A stretch of 53,776 nt of DNA, taken from contig NZGE01000015.1 of NCBI GenBank assembly GCA_002689455.1, positions 1 through 53,776 on the forward strand, read 5' to 3'. Below, piece after piece: positions 1-13,030 of the stretch. Made by a program: the position numbers and the translations under genes. The stretch's first letter is position 1. Each line of letters starts with the position of its first letter. Source of the stretch: Magnetococcales bacterium. GTDB taxonomy: Bacteria; Pseudomonadota; Alphaproteobacteria; UBA2136. The notes beneath the pieces were generated by a model. It was not told the DNA's origin. It did no database searches and saw only the letters and a program-made list of their open reading frames with translations.

Positions 1-11
1 ATATATTAAAT

Positions 12-623
12 TTATTTTTCAGAAGATTCAGGACGTTGAACAAGAACCTCATCCACTAAGCCATATTTCTTAGCTTCTTCTGCTGTCATGAAGTAATCGC
101 GGTCCGTATCTCTAGAAATATCTTTCAATGATTTACCTGTGTTTTCAGACATAATTTTATTCAAACGTTCACGTAGTTCCAAAATTTCTTTTGCATGAAT
201 TTCAATATCAGAAGCCTGACCTTGGAAACCACCAAGTGGTTGGTGAATCATGATACGGGCACTTTCAAGTGCATAACGCTTACCTTTTGTACCAGCACTT
301 AATAAAAATGCGCCCATTGAACATGCCTGCCCCATGCAAATAGTTGCAATATTCGGACGAATATAACGCATTGTATCAAAAATAGCCAAACCAGCTGTTA
401 CGGAACCGCCTGGGCTGTTAATATATACAGAGATATCGGCTTTAGGGTCTTCAGACTCAAGAAAAAGAAGCTGAGCTACAATTAAGTTAGCCATATTATC
501 TTCAACCTGCCCGTTTAGGAAAATTACACGTTCCTTTAACAGTCTTGAAAAAATATCGTAAGATCTTTCACCTTTTGCTGTTTGTTCAACAACCATTGGA
601 ATTAAAGATGATTGAATTGTCAT
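12..623 (-). CDS. clpP: ATP-dependent Clp protease proteolytic subunit ClpP
   Basis: Translation has ClpP hallmarks: [32 protein letters not shown] (catalytic Ser), RIMIHQP (catalytic His). Confidence 0.97.
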   Translation of the reverse strand: MTIQSSLIPMVVEQTAKGERSYDIFSRLLKERVIFLNGQVEDNMANLIVAQLLFLESEDPKADISVYINSPGGSVTAGLAIFDTMRYIRPNIATICMGQACSMGAFLLSAGTKGKRYALESARIMIHQPLGGFQGQASDIEIHAKEILELRERLNKIMSENTGKSLKDISRDTDRDYFMTAEEAKKYGLVDEVLVQRPESSEK

Positions 624-729
624 AAACCCGAACTTTCTTTTTATTTAAATAACGAAAATAACATAACAGAATTACACCAATTGATACAACATAAACACAA
701 CTTATCAAGGCGTCTCATGTGTCATTAAA

Positions 730-762
730 GCAAAAAAACCTCCCATTGGGAGGTTTTTAATA
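730..762. terminator. Rho-independent bidirectional terminator
   Basis: AAAAAACCTCCC-ATT-GGGAGGTTTTTT hairpin with flanking A/T tracts. Confidence 0.8.
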
Positions 763-773
763 AATTACAAACA

Positions 774-968
774 CTACATAATGCGTGCACGACCTTCATC
801 AGCTTCTTGCACTTCATGCATTTTAACATGGCTCATATTATCCAGCATAGAATTTGGTGATTTTAATTTTTGCTCATACTCACCAAACTCTCCCATATTG
901 TACTGCAAAGAAGAACCGTTTGCTTTAGCAAGCGCTTTTGGTAGTTTTACTTGAGTTAAAATATCCAT
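774..968 (-). CDS. Hypothetical small protein (64 aa); start revised from ORF track (774..1097)
   Basis: Internal ATG at 968-966 is preceded by AAAGGTGATGAA (SD-like) on the minus strand; the upstream part of the longer ORF lacks such a signal. Confidence 0.5.
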   Translation of the reverse strand: MDILTQVKLPKALAKANGSSLQYNMGEFGEYEQKLKSPNSMLDNMSHVKMHEVQEADEGRARIM

Positions 969-1097
969 TTCATCACCTTTTAATGGTTTAAATTTCTTAT
1001 ATAATGTTCCAATTGTAGTTTTGTATACGAACTTTTGCAAGGACATTACGCTATTTTTTTTCAATAACGAACATACAGAATATAGACCGTGGCACAA

Positions 1098-1946
1098 TTA
1101 GCGCATGTTTTCTCTATATTTTGCAAAAGCATAGCACCCAACAACATCAATTGAATTTGTATGACTTTTAAGCTTATTTAAAGCTTCAATCATAGGCTTT
1201 TTCTGTGTATGCCCTTCTACATCTATAATAAAATGTGCTGTTTTAAAGTTTGAAGAATCCGTGTAGCTCTCAAGTTTCAGAAGGTTTAAACCCTTATCTG
1301 CAAAAACCTTCAAACAATCCAACAATGCAGAAGGTTTATTACTTACATCAAAAAGCAGTGTTGTTATATATTTTCCATTTTCGTTATAAGGCTGAAAATC
1401 CATTGTTTTCTTAAGAACAACAAACCGAGTTGTATTATTTTCTAAATCCTGAAAACCTTCTTTTAAAATTTCCATATCATATTCTTGTGCAGCATATGAT
1501 GATGCAATCGCAGCACATTCCATATTATCCATTTTTTTTACTTTGGTAACTGCCCCACCCGTATCGGCTGTAGACACACGAGAAAATCCGTGTTCATAAA
1601 CATTGTGTTCACATTGCATCAATGCTTGAGGATGTGAATATACAGTTTTAATATCATGAATATTAGCCCCCTTTAAACCTATTAAACAATGTTGAATGGG
1701 CAAAAAATCCTCAGCTACAATATAAAGAGGTTTACTTTTAAGAAGCAAATGTACATCTGCAACTCGACCCGCCGTTGAGTTTTCAATAGGGATCATAGCA
1801 CAGTCACATTCTTCGCTTATAACAGCATCAAAAGCTGCTTGAAATGAATCACAAGCAATTGCACTGACACTTTCACCAAAAAGTTCCTTAGATGCAATAT
1901 AAGAGTAAGCACCTTTAACACCTTGAAATGCAACCTTCATACTCAA
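1098..1946 (-). CDS. pheA: Prephenate dehydratase with C-terminal ACT domain
   Basis: VAFQGVKGAYSYIASKELFG, PIENSTAGRV, NNTTRFVVL, and ACT region NKPSALLDCLKVFADKGLNLLKLES. Confidence 0.93.
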   Translation of the reverse strand: MSMKVAFQGVKGAYSYIASKELFGESVSAIACDSFQAAFDAVISEECDCAMIPIENSTAGRVADVHLLLKSKPLYIVAEDFLPIQHCLIGLKGANIHDIKTVYSHPQALMQCEHNVYEHGFSRVSTADTGGAVTKVKKMDNMECAAIASSYAAQEYDMEILKEGFQDLENNTTRFVVLKKTMDFQPYNENGKYITTLLFDVSNKPSALLDCLKVFADKGLNLLKLESYTDSSNFKTAHFIIDVEGHTQKKPMIEALNKLKSHTNSIDVVGCYAFAKYRENMR

Positions 1947-1959
1947 GTCCTTTTTGCGA

Positions 1960-4470
1960 TTAGAATAGCTCTGCTATTTTTTCTGGTCTATTAGGTTTAC
2001 CAAGTGCAAATCCTTGCACGTTTTCTATACCAATATTCTGAAGGAACCTAATCTGGTCTTCAGTTTCAACACCTTTAGCAATAAGGTCAATATTTAATTT
2101 ATCTGCAAGTTTTGCTAACGATAAAAGAGTATTTTTATCTTCATTACTATTCATAGCGCTTTGAACAATTGCATTTGAAACCTTAAACCCGGATAATGGA
2201 ATATCACCCAACTGCTGAAGCGATGTATGACCTGCCCCCAAATCATCAATATAAATCAAGAAACCTAGGTTTGAGAGTTGTTTAAGTTTTTCTATCATGC
2301 TTTCATCTGCATCCACTATCATAGACTCTGGCAATTCAAGCGCTACAGACGAAGCGGGTATATTTCCATGCTCAAAAGCCTTAACAACACGTTTTACAAG
2401 ACTTTCATCCTTTAACTGCCTTGGTGATAGGTTCATTGAAAACACAACTTTATCCGATGACATCTCTTGCCACTTTTTAGCTCTCGTTGCAATTGTTCCT
2501 AAAACAAATTCACCAATTGGCAAGATCATACCTGTATTTTCTGCAATACTTAAAAACTGCCTAGGCTGCAGAAGACCTGCTTGAGGGTGCTTCCACCTTA
2601 CTAACGATTCAACACTTTTAACCGTTTTAGTTTTTAAGTTCATCACAGGCTGTAAAAATACTTCAATTTCATCTTTTTGAAGTGCAGTTCGAATATGGCT
2701 CTCAAGTTCACGCTGTGTAACACCTGTACCATTAGCATCAACAGACTCTGGTTTATGAAGCTCCCCAGCTTCAGCTTGAGCATTCTTTTCATCGGTATAA
2801 AAATTCGCTTGGTTTTTACCACCTTCTTTAGACCAGTACATAGCTGTATCAGCTTTTTTCATAAGCTCGGCACTAGTACTACCATCAGTTGGATACATAC
2901 TAATACCAATACTTGTAGAAACGTAAACATCGTGGTTTCCAAGTTTAAACACTTCGTTAATACTCTTAATAATTTTTTGTGCAACGTGCATTGCATCTTC
3001 TTCAGAATTAACACCATTTAAAATAACTGTGAACTCATCACCACCTAGTCGAGCAATTGTATCTGTATCACGCACACAAGCTTTCAACCTTGTGGCAACT
3101 TCTTTAAGCAGCATGTCCCCAATGTCGTGACCCAAGTTATCGTTAATACCCTTAAATCCGTCCAAATCAAGGAAAAAAAGTGCGACTTTACCTAAGTTCC
3201 TGTATGCATGCGCTAGTGACATTGTTAAACGGTCATAAAATAGCTGACGGTTTGGTAAACCTGTTAAAATATCGTGGTAAGCAAGCTTATGCTCACGCTC
3301 ACGTTGTTGTTCAATCTTCTCTTTATCGTGATGTAATTCAGTAATAATTGTCGCATACATCACAAAACCTTGAATTTTGTCGCCCACACCCCAAGGTGAA
3401 AGTTCCCACTGAACCATTTCATCTTTGCCATTTAAATGGAATGGCATTCCTTCACTTCTAACCACTTTACCTTCAACAAGCTGACCCTCTAGTGCAGGCC
3501 ACTTACCTGGTAACCGTGGAAGTAATGCTTTATGATTTTGACCAACCAATGTTTCACCTTTCATCATAAAGGCTTCTTTCCATTGTTTAGTAACCATTAG
3601 GTAGTTCCACTGTCTATCCATAATTGCAATAGCAAATGGGGAAGATTCTGAAAGTGATGAAACCATTGCATCACTCATTTTACGAAGGTTTTCAGGTGTT
3701 TTATCGGCTGTAATATCACGCATATAAACATATGCTGTATCACCCCCTGTTGGATAAACACGCACCTGAATCCATCTGTTAATACTTTCAAAATGAAGTT
3801 CTTTTTGCCATGTTAATTTTTTAGATATTGCATCTTGCACACAAAGCGATAAACCAGAAGCATGATAATCTGGAATAAACGCCTCAACTGGTTGCTGTGA
3901 ATAATGCCTTAATGATTTTGGTGTTTTATTCCATTTTGCCAGAAACTGAACCGCAACACGATTAAGATGGTGGAACCTCTCATCTTTGTTAATCACCATA
4001 AAACCTTCAGTCAATTGATCATGCATCTGATTTAAATGATCTTCAGATTTTTCAAGCTGCATTAAAGCATCTTTTTTACGTTGACGCTCTTGAAGAATCA
4101 CACGACGACCCTGTTCAACACGATCAATCAAGTCCTTCACCATAATTCGACGACTAAAAGCCATAATCCATACTAAAAAAACAGAAAATATAAAAACAGG
4201 AATAGATAAAAATGATTTATCTTGCGAGAGAATTTTCATGTAAAGGTCATACTTGACATAAGCCTTACTAAGAATATTTTTATCGGTTAAACGATCAAGC
4301 TGTAAATGATAATCTTCAACAGCAAGCTTTTGAACCTGTGTAGGATTCACTAAAGCAACTTCAATTGAGGTAACAAGCCCTGCAATACTTGCAATAATCC
4401 CAATCACAAAAAAAAGTGCCAGCATAAACCCGCTTGCTTTGCGTACAGAAACCTCTTTAACCTTTGACAT
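1960..4470 (-). CDS. Membrane-anchored PAS/GGDEF/EAL domain protein (cyclic-di-GMP signalling)
   Basis: N-terminal TM segments, PAS-like region, GGDEF motif RLGGDEFTVIL, C-terminal EAL-type domain (ESLVRWKHP, DDLGAGHTSL). Confidence 0.92.
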   Translation of the reverse strand: MSKVKEVSVRKASGFMLALFFVIGIIASIAGLVTSIEVALVNPTQVQKLAVEDYHLQLDRLTDKNILSKAYVKYDLYMKILSQDKSFLSIPVFIFSVFLVWIMAFSRRIMVKDLIDRVEQGRRVILQERQRKKDALMQLEKSEDHLNQMHDQLTEGFMVINKDERFHHLNRVAVQFLAKWNKTPKSLRHYSQQPVEAFIPDYHASGLSLCVQDAISKKLTWQKELHFESINRWIQVRVYPTGGDTAYVYMRDITADKTPENLRKMSDAMVSSLSESSPFAIAIMDRQWNYLMVTKQWKEAFMMKGETLVGQNHKALLPRLPGKWPALEGQLVEGKVVRSEGMPFHLNGKDEMVQWELSPWGVGDKIQGFVMYATIITELHHDKEKIEQQREREHKLAYHDILTGLPNRQLFYDRLTMSLAHAYRNLGKVALFFLDLDGFKGINDNLGHDIGDMLLKEVATRLKACVRDTDTIARLGGDEFTVILNGVNSEEDAMHVAQKIIKSINEVFKLGNHDVYVSTSIGISMYPTDGSTSAELMKKADTAMYWSKEGGKNQANFYTDEKNAQAEAGELHKPESVDANGTGVTQRELESHIRTALQKDEIEVFLQPVMNLKTKTVKSVESLVRWKHPQAGLLQPRQFLSIAENTGMILPIGEFVLGTIATRAKKWQEMSSDKVVFSMNLSPRQLKDESLVKRVVKAFEHGNIPASSVALELPESMIVDADESMIEKLKQLSNLGFLIYIDDLGAGHTSLQQLGDIPLSGFKVSNAIVQSAMNSNEDKNTLLSLAKLADKLNIDLIAKGVETEDQIRFLQNIGIENVQGFALGKPNRPEKIAELF

Positions 4471-4617
4471 TTTGGCTACCTACCCTTGTCTTTTTTATTG
4501 TTTTTCACCAATTCTTTTATACAATTCACACGAATTAGCTGGTAAGAACTCTAAAAACATCTTACATTATATTAATGTAAAGTGCCACGAAGAAACACAT
4601 AGGAAAATAAAAATAAT

Positions 4618-6723
4618 ATGTTTAAAAACCTAAAACTACTTTGGCTTTTTGTTTTAACACAAATATTTATCACCACAGGGTCAGCACATGCGTTTGACCC
4701 AACAGCACACCTTCAAGCTGAAATTGTAAGCAAGCAAGAAACGCTTCATACGTCGGAACCGTTTGAAATTGGTGTAGCATTCCGCATTGATCCAGGCTGG
4801 CACATATACTGGGATAATGCAGGTGATTCAGGTTATAAAACAAGCATCGAATGGACCTTTGATAAAAAAGTTAAAATCCTAAAAGAAAACGTAACACCAA
4901 CCCCTGAAGTGTTTAACAGTGACGGTATTGTGGACTATGGTTTTAAACGTAACGTACTATATAGCACAACAGCCCAATTAGAAGATGACCCAAAAGCCTT
5001 TTCAATTTTCGTAGAAGCCGATATTAAATACCTTATTTGTAAAGACATTTGTCTACCAGGTGAAACCAAAATTTCAAAAGCATTCACACTTGGTACAGAC
5101 AATGAACCTTCTATAAATGCAGGTATGTTCCTGATTCAAGAAGAGCGTTTAGCCAAAGAAGATGAAAGCTTAACCATTTCCTCAATCGTTGAAGGTGATA
5201 ACTACAAAATTCTCATTGACGGTTTAACCAACCCAGAAAAAATTCACTTCATTCCTCAACACGAAGGCATGATTGTTGATAGTGCAGAGCAAGCGTTATC
5301 AACATCAGGTACAACCACAGTCCTTTCAATTGAAAAAGATACTAAAAGTAAAAAAGAATTTACCGAACTTGAAGGTATTTTAAATGTTGATGAAAAACAT
5401 TTTGTAAAAGTAAAAACCACACCCGAATTCAAACAAGAAATCACAGTAACCCTTCCAACTGAAGTGTCACCAACTGAAGTTAAAACATATACAGTTGAAG
5501 AGGTTAAAACAGACAAAACACTTCAATTAACCCTTCTGTTTGCATTTTTAGGTGGTTTAGTCCTTAACTTAATGCCATGCGTATTACCTGTACTATCATT
5601 AAAAGCCCTAAGCTTACTACACCATGCAAACCATAAGCTAAGTTGGTGGTATGGTTTAGTTTACACCGCAGGTATTATGGCTACCTTTATAGGCTTTGCC
5701 TTTATTATGGTATTTTTCAAACAAAATGGCCACGAAGTAGGTTGGGGCTTCCAGCTTCAGTCTCCTGTTTTTGTTGCAACCCTTTCACTCATTATTATGA
5801 TGGTAGGTTTACAGCTTTCAGGCGTGTTCCATATTGGAACGTCACTCGGTCGCTTACAAAACCTTGTTTCAGGCCATGGTACAATTTCAACATTGTTTAG
5901 CGGTATGCTTATTACATTAGTTGCAACACCATGCACAGCACCGTTTATGGCAGCCGCAGTTGCATTCGCCTTAACCCAACCAAGTGAAATTACTTACCTT
6001 ACCTTTGGTGCCATGGGATTAGGTTTAGCATTTCCTTACCTTGCAATGACATTCATGCCATTTTTACTACGCTTATTGCCAAAACCTGGCGCTTGGGAAA
6101 TCACCTTCCAAAATTTCCTTGCATTCCCAATGTATGCTACTGTTTTATGGTTGGTTTGGGTTTATGGTCAACAAACCTCTATGATAGACCTTTTTAAACT
6201 TATTATTGCTTTATTTGTTGTAAGTTTTGGTGTTTGGGTTTTTGGAAAAACAAATGTTTTAAGCGCACGCTTTATTAAAAAAATTGTTGGATATCTATTC
6301 CTGATTGCAAGCTTACTTTACTTTTACTTTAACGCCGGTGTGTTTGATGAATATGTTAAAAAGTACATCCCTCAATCAAACATCAGCATTGAATGGAACG
6401 AGTGGTCTATTCATGAAATTGAGAAAGGATTGTCTGAAGGTCGCCCTGTATTTGTTAACTTTACTGCCGATTGGTGTATCACATGTAAAGTAAACGAACT
6501 TACAACATTTAAAAGCGAAGCTGCTGCAAAATTTGTAGAGTCAAAAGGTATTTTAATGCTGAAAGCGGATTGGACAATGAAAGATGAGAGCATCCGTAAG
6601 GAACTTCAAAAGCATGGTCGTTACGGTGTACCGTTATATTTAATGTACACACCAGAAAACCCTGCAACACCAAAAGTTTTGGAGCAAGTTCTTACATTAG
6701 ATAAATTCAAAAAGTCACTGTAA
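4618..6723 (+). CDS. DsbD/ScsB-family thiol:disulfide interchange protein
   Basis: Signal peptide, N-terminal domain with CKDICLPGE, central TM domain (LMPCVLPVLSLK, ATPCTAPFM), C-terminal thioredoxin-like FTADWCITCKVNE. Confidence 0.92.
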   Translation: MFKNLKLLWLFVLTQIFITTGSAHAFDPTAHLQAEIVSKQETLHTSEPFEIGVAFRIDPGWHIYWDNAGDSGYKTSIEWTFDKKVKILKENVTPTPEVFNSDGIVDYGFKRNVLYSTTAQLEDDPKAFSIFVEADIKYLICKDICLPGETKISKAFTLGTDNEPSINAGMFLIQEERLAKEDESLTISSIVEGDNYKILIDGLTNPEKIHFIPQHEGMIVDSAEQALSTSGTTTVLSIEKDTKSKKEFTELEGILNVDEKHFVKVKTTPEFKQEITVTLPTEVSPTEVKTYTVEEVKTDKTLQLTLLFAFLGGLVLNLMPCVLPVLSLKALSLLHHANHKLSWWYGLVYTAGIMATFIGFAFIMVFFKQNGHEVGWGFQLQSPVFVATLSLIIMMVGLQLSGVFHIGTSLGRLQNLVSGHGTISTLFSGMLITLVATPCTAPFMAAAVAFALTQPSEITYLTFGAMGLGLAFPYLAMTFMPFLLRLLPKPGAWEITFQNFLAFPMYATVLWLVWVYGQQTSMIDLFKLIIALFVVSFGVWVFGKTNVLSARFIKKIVGYLFLIASLLYFYFNAGVFDEYVKKYIPQSNISIEWNEWSIHEIEKGLSEGRPVFVNFTADWCITCKVNELTTFKSEAAAKFVESKGILMLKADWTMKDESIRKELQKHGRYGVPLYLMYTPENPATPKVLEQVLTLDKFKKSL

Positions 6724-6751
6724 TAATTAAAAAATTATACGGGCAAACAAT

Positions 6752-6795
6752 AAGTGCTTATGCCTATTTTTTAGGCATGGCACTTGTCTTTTATC
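6752..6795 (+). terminator. Rho-independent terminator-like hairpin after dsbD-like gene
   Basis: AAGTGC..ATGCCTA-tttt-TAGGCAT..GCACTT stem followed by a T-rich tract. Confidence 0.65.
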
Positions 6796-6855
6796 ATACT
6801 TTTTGTTTACCATAGCAGACGCAAAATATATTAAAAACAAATCACAGGTGTATTT

Positions 6856-8274
6856 ATGAAAGAATTTGAATCGCAGCTATTAAGCTTTTTTGGTGAGATT
6901 AGTGCCTTTTTATGGGGATGGCCACTACTTTTACCTTTAGTTATAACGGGTATTATTTACACCATTGGCTTAAAAGGGATTCAATTCACAGGCTTAAAAA
7001 AAGCCCTCACACTTACATTTTTCAGTAAAAAAGGTGACAGCTCAGACGGTGACGGTGACATTTCCCACTTTCAAGCACTAATGACAGCTTTAAGTGCCAC
7101 AGTAGGTACAGGTAACATTGCAGGTGTTGCAACAGCTGTAACAATGGGTGGTCCCGGGGCAATTTTTTGGATGTGGTTGACAGGATTAATTGGTATGGCG
7201 ACAAAATATGCCGAAGCAACACTGGGTGTACACTACCGTGAAAAACATGCAAACGGTGAATATTCAGGTGGTCCAATGTACTATATCGTCCACGGACTTT
7301 CTAAAAAGTGGCATATACTCGCTTACGCATTTGCATTCTTTTTATTTATTGCTGCCCTTGGTATTGGCAACATGGTTCAAAGTAATTCAATTGCAGATGT
7401 GATGGAATCAACCTTCCATATACAACCTTGGATCACAGGTGTAGCAGTTGCTTTATTTGCAGGATTGGTGGTTTTAGGTGGAATTAAGCGTATTGCGGAT
7501 GTTGCGTCTAAAATCGTTCCTTCTATGATTGTTATCTACGTAACTGCTGGTATTACAATTTTAGTGATGAATGCCGACATGATTGACGATGTATTCGCCC
7601 TTATTTTTAACGACGCTTTTGATAGTATTGATGCGCTTTTAGGTGGTGTTATTGGCGATGTTGTAAGTAAAGGTGTAGGTAGGGGAGTATTCTCAAATGA
7701 ATCAGGTCTTGGTAGTGCCCCTATTGTTGCCGCAGCAGCTAAAACCGACCACCCTGTATCGCAAGCACTTGTATCAATGACTCAAACATTCATCGACACA
7801 ATTATTGTATGTACATTCACAGGGCTTATTATTGTTATGTCAGGTGAAGCTGCAAATGTAGATGTGGGTGGCGCTGCCCTAACAGGTTCCGCCTTTAGTG
7901 CTGGCTTTAACCATGCAATGTTTATGGGGTATGAAATTGGTGAGCTTATCATTAGTATCACACTTATGTTCTTTGTATTCTCAACCATTATTGGCTGGTA
8001 TTACTATGGTGAAAAAGGCTTTGCATTCTTATTTAAAGATGAAAAAATTGTTTACTACAAGGTGCTATTCCTTGCGATTAGTTTCTTTGGTGCCATTATT
8101 ACAGTTGAACTTGCATGGACACTTGCAGAAGTCTTCACAGCCCTTATGATTTTACCAAACGTGATTGCGCTGATTATGTTGAATGGTAAAGTAAGACAAC
8201 TTACAACAGATTACTTTAAGAACCATCTAAGTGGTGGAAAATATGAAGTAAAACCTTTCCATAATGAAAATTAA
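6856..8274 (+). CDS. Sodium:alanine/glycine symporter, AGCS family
   Basis: GTGNIAGVATAVTMGGPGAIFWMW, GVGRGVFSNESGLGSAPI, multi-TM protein. Confidence 0.94.
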   Translation: MKEFESQLLSFFGEISAFLWGWPLLLPLVITGIIYTIGLKGIQFTGLKKALTLTFFSKKGDSSDGDGDISHFQALMTALSATVGTGNIAGVATAVTMGGPGAIFWMWLTGLIGMATKYAEATLGVHYREKHANGEYSGGPMYYIVHGLSKKWHILAYAFAFFLFIAALGIGNMVQSNSIADVMESTFHIQPWITGVAVALFAGLVVLGGIKRIADVASKIVPSMIVIYVTAGITILVMNADMIDDVFALIFNDAFDSIDALLGGVIGDVVSKGVGRGVFSNESGLGSAPIVAAAAKTDHPVSQALVSMTQTFIDTIIVCTFTGLIIVMSGEAANVDVGGAALTGSAFSAGFNHAMFMGYEIGELIISITLMFFVFSTIIGWYYYGEKGFAFLFKDEKIVYYKVLFLAISFFGAIITVELAWTLAEVFTALMILPNVIALIMLNGKVRQLTTDYFKNHLSGGKYEVKPFHNEN

Positions 8275-8275
8275 A

Positions 8276-8304
8276 ACTAGCCTCCGTTTGGAGGCTTTTT
8301 ATTT
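8276..8304. terminator. Rho-independent terminator between convergent genes
   Basis: AGCCTCC-gttt-GGAGGCTTTTTATTTT. Confidence 0.8.
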
Positions 8305-8610
8305 TAAGAAAATAACCGTTTCATTTTTATGAACACGTGGTAGGTTTTTTCTGATTTGTTCATCTAAATAATCGGGGTCAAAGCTTTCAGCCTTTAACCG
8401 TTTAATTTTAACATCTGTAAGACTTACTTGCTCGGCTAACGCATTATTTTGCGTTTCAATGTCCCTTACTTGCGTTTTAAGGTCATACCAAACCATAGCA
8501 CCATGGTTACCTGTCATCATTTGGTAATAACTGTAAAATAAAATCAGCAAAAATATAAAGGGAACCAGAAGCTTGTGAAAGCGATTCTTAAGTTCCCTAA
8601 ATAAACGCAT
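8299..8610 (-). CDS. ftsB: Septum formation initiator (FtsB/DivIC-like)
   Basis: ~100 aa, single TM plus coiled coil, located next to eno as in many proteobacteria. Confidence 0.75.
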   Translation of the reverse strand: MRLFRELKNRFHKLLVPFIFLLILFYSYYQMMTGNHGAMVWYDLKTQVRDIETQNNALAEQVSLTDVKIKRLKAESFDPDYLDEQIRKNLPRVHKNETVIFLK

Positions 8611-8631
8611 TTATATATTACCTTTATAAGT

Positions 8632-10805
<2,174 letters not shown>

Positions 10806-10844
10806 TTTTAATATCCTTTACCTTATAAAAAAATTATAGCGAAC

Positions 10845-11435
10845 TTATGCTTCACCTACAAAACCTGAATAATTATTAAAATCAAAGCCCATGGTTTCAG
10901 CTGCGGCTCCAAACCTTTCATCTACTGGTGTATCGAAGAGAACTTCTGTTGTTGCAGGCACAACAATCCAGTCATGTTCAGCAATTTCCTCTTCCAGCTG
11001 AAGCGGGCTCCAACCACTATATCCCATACAAAGGTTGTATTTTTTAGGACCTTTGCCTTTGCAAATATCTTCAATAATTTTAGCCGTAGAACTTAAATAA
11101 AAATCGGGTGTTAATTCTATTGTACCTTCTGCTTTATAGTCATTTGAATGGAGAACTAGGCCTTTTTCAATTTCCACAGGCCCACCCGCAAGCAAACTTG
11201 GCCATTCTTTAACATCTTCTGTTTTAATATGAATTTCGTTAAATAGGCTATCCAAAATATCATCAAAACTCATTTCAATCATCTCTTGGTTTACAACCAA
11301 ACCTAATGTCATATCAGGTTCATGTGTACAAATAAAAACCAAGGCATCTTCAAAGTAGCTATCTGCCAAATTTTCTGTCGCCATAACAAAATGGCCAGAC
11401 AAGTTACTAATTACTCTATTTGATTTTTCAGTCAT
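10845..11435 (-). CDS. YqgE/AlgH family protein
   Basis: LSGHFVMATENLADSYFEDALVFICTHEPDMTLGLVVNQ, GGPVEIEKGLVLHS, MGYSGWSPLQLEEEI. Confidence 0.93.
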   Translation of the reverse strand: MTEKSNRVISNLSGHFVMATENLADSYFEDALVFICTHEPDMTLGLVVNQEMIEMSFDDILDSLFNEIHIKTEDVKEWPSLLAGGPVEIEKGLVLHSNDYKAEGTIELTPDFYLSSTAKIIEDICKGKGPKKYNLCMGYSGWSPLQLEEEIAEHDWIVVPATTEVLFDTPVDERFGAAAETMGFDFNNYSGFVGEA

Positions 11436-11881
11436 TATATATTTTCTACTTTTAATTTCGCTTCCTCTGAACCTTTAACGGCTAATGAGTCTGCACGCTC
11501 ATTCCCTTCAATACCACTATGACCTTTAACCCATTGCCACGATACTGAGTGTTTAGCAAGTTCAGCGTCTAACTCTTGCCAAAGGTCAGCATTTTTTAAA
11601 CCGCCCTTTTTGGTCCAACCCTTTTTCTTCCAACCTTCCATCCATTGCATGGCACCATCCATTACATACTTCGAGTCGGTATATATTTCAACAGGCATAT
11701 GCCTTGTAATCGCTTTCAAACCTTCAATAACAGCTTTTAGCTCCATGCGATTATTCGTTGTTTCTGTTTCACTTCCATAAAGTTCTTTTTCATGCCCTTT
11801 ATAACTTAAAACAACGCCCCAACCACCTGGGCCTGGGTTACCACTACATGCACCATCTGTATATAGAATCACTTTGTTCAA
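11435..11881 (-). CDS. rnhA: Ribonuclease HI
   Basis: [50 protein letters not shown]. Confidence 0.97.
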   Translation of the reverse strand: MNKVILYTDGACSGNPGPGGWGVVLSYKGHEKELYGSETETTNNRMELKAVIEGLKAITRHMPVEIYTDSKYVMDGAMQWMEGWKKKGWTKKGGLKNADLWQELDAELAKHSVSWQWVKGHSGIEGNERADSLAVKGSEEAKLKVENI

Positions 11882-11896
11882 CGTTAGCCTTATATC

Positions 11897-12838
11897 TTAA
11901 AGTTGTTGGTGGTAACTTAGGCGTTTTTGCCAATTTTGAAAAGGTCTTTGTGCTCCCAAATTCTTTTTATCGCCCTTGATTTCATCATAAAGTCTTGTAG
12001 CCATAAAGCGAAGCGCTGCAAGCCTAAGCATATCAGGCAATGCCTTTCTTTCTAATTCGGTCAATTCTCGTCTATGCAAATAACCTTCTAAAAAGCTGTT
12101 ATAATGTACTTCTGAAAACTCACCTTTTATAAAACCCCAAGCATTTAAAGCAATAGCAAGATCATAAACAAAGTAATCGACACAAGAAAACCAAAAGTCT
12201 ATCACACCACTTACAAAATTCTCGGTAAACAATACATTATCTTTAAAATAATCCGCGTGAATAAAGCCTGTTGGCAAGCCTTTATGGTATAAACTTTTTT
12301 GATATTGAATTTCTTCATTGACCATTTTAACTGCATGCTTGTGGTCATCTGTCAGGTTTTCTGATTTAATCTCATAAATCAATTCACAAATGCTGGGTAA
12401 ATCAACAGCATTGTCAATTTGAGGCGTTTGAATTGTTAATGAAGTTGTGTGAATATTCGCTAAAGTTTTACCCGCTGAAAAGCATTGTAAGTCAGAAGGT
12501 TCGTCAATATCATCACCGTCCATAAATGTTTGTAAAATACATGTTTTACCATTTTCAAGCTTAAAGCGTCTTTGCCCTGTGTGCGCCGCAATAATACGCG
12601 GGCAAATAATATTTTCTTCTGAAAGCCTGCACATCATATCCAATATAAATGGGATACTTTCTTGTTCTACACGCCCTTCAAATATCGTTAAAATATATTT
12701 TTCTTTATCTGTTTCAATAAAGTAATTTGTATTTTCAGTGCCTTTGTGAATGCCTATAGCTTGTTTTAATGAAGAAATAGAAAAATGAGAAAGAATTTCC
12801 ACAATTTCAGATTCCGTCAACTGAGTAAAAACCGCCAT
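11897..12838 (-). CDS. thrB: Homoserine kinase (APH-fold, ThrB type II)
   Basis: MAVFTQLTESEIVEIL, GTENTNYFIET, GFIHADYFKDNVLF; adjacency to rnhA as in alphaproteobacteria. Confidence 0.88.
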   Translation of the reverse strand: MAVFTQLTESEIVEILSHFSISSLKQAIGIHKGTENTNYFIETDKEKYILTIFEGRVEQESIPFILDMMCRLSEENIICPRIIAAHTGQRRFKLENGKTCILQTFMDGDDIDEPSDLQCFSAGKTLANIHTTSLTIQTPQIDNAVDLPSICELIYEIKSENLTDDHKHAVKMVNEEIQYQKSLYHKGLPTGFIHADYFKDNVLFTENFVSGVIDFWFSCVDYFVYDLAIALNAWGFIKGEFSEVHYNSFLEGYLHRRELTELERKALPDMLRLAALRFMATRLYDEIKGDKKNLGAQRPFQNWQKRLSYHQQL

Positions 12839-13030
12839 TTCAAGTGCTTAACCTATATTCAATTTATGAGTTATTTACTATAACTTAAACCACCTTCTTA
12901 TGCCACCCTTAAATACATTAAATACGCTAAAAACCCATAAGAATATTAGCTTATAGATTAATTAAAGTTAACATTGCAAAAATACGCATATTTTGGCATA
13001 TTCTAAGCATTAAAACGAAAGAAGTAGAAA

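Noticed and set aside
2297-3021. Plus-strand ORFs 2297-2584 and 2677-3021
   Set aside because: They lie fully antisense to the well-supported GGDEF/EAL gene and have no recognisable protein features.
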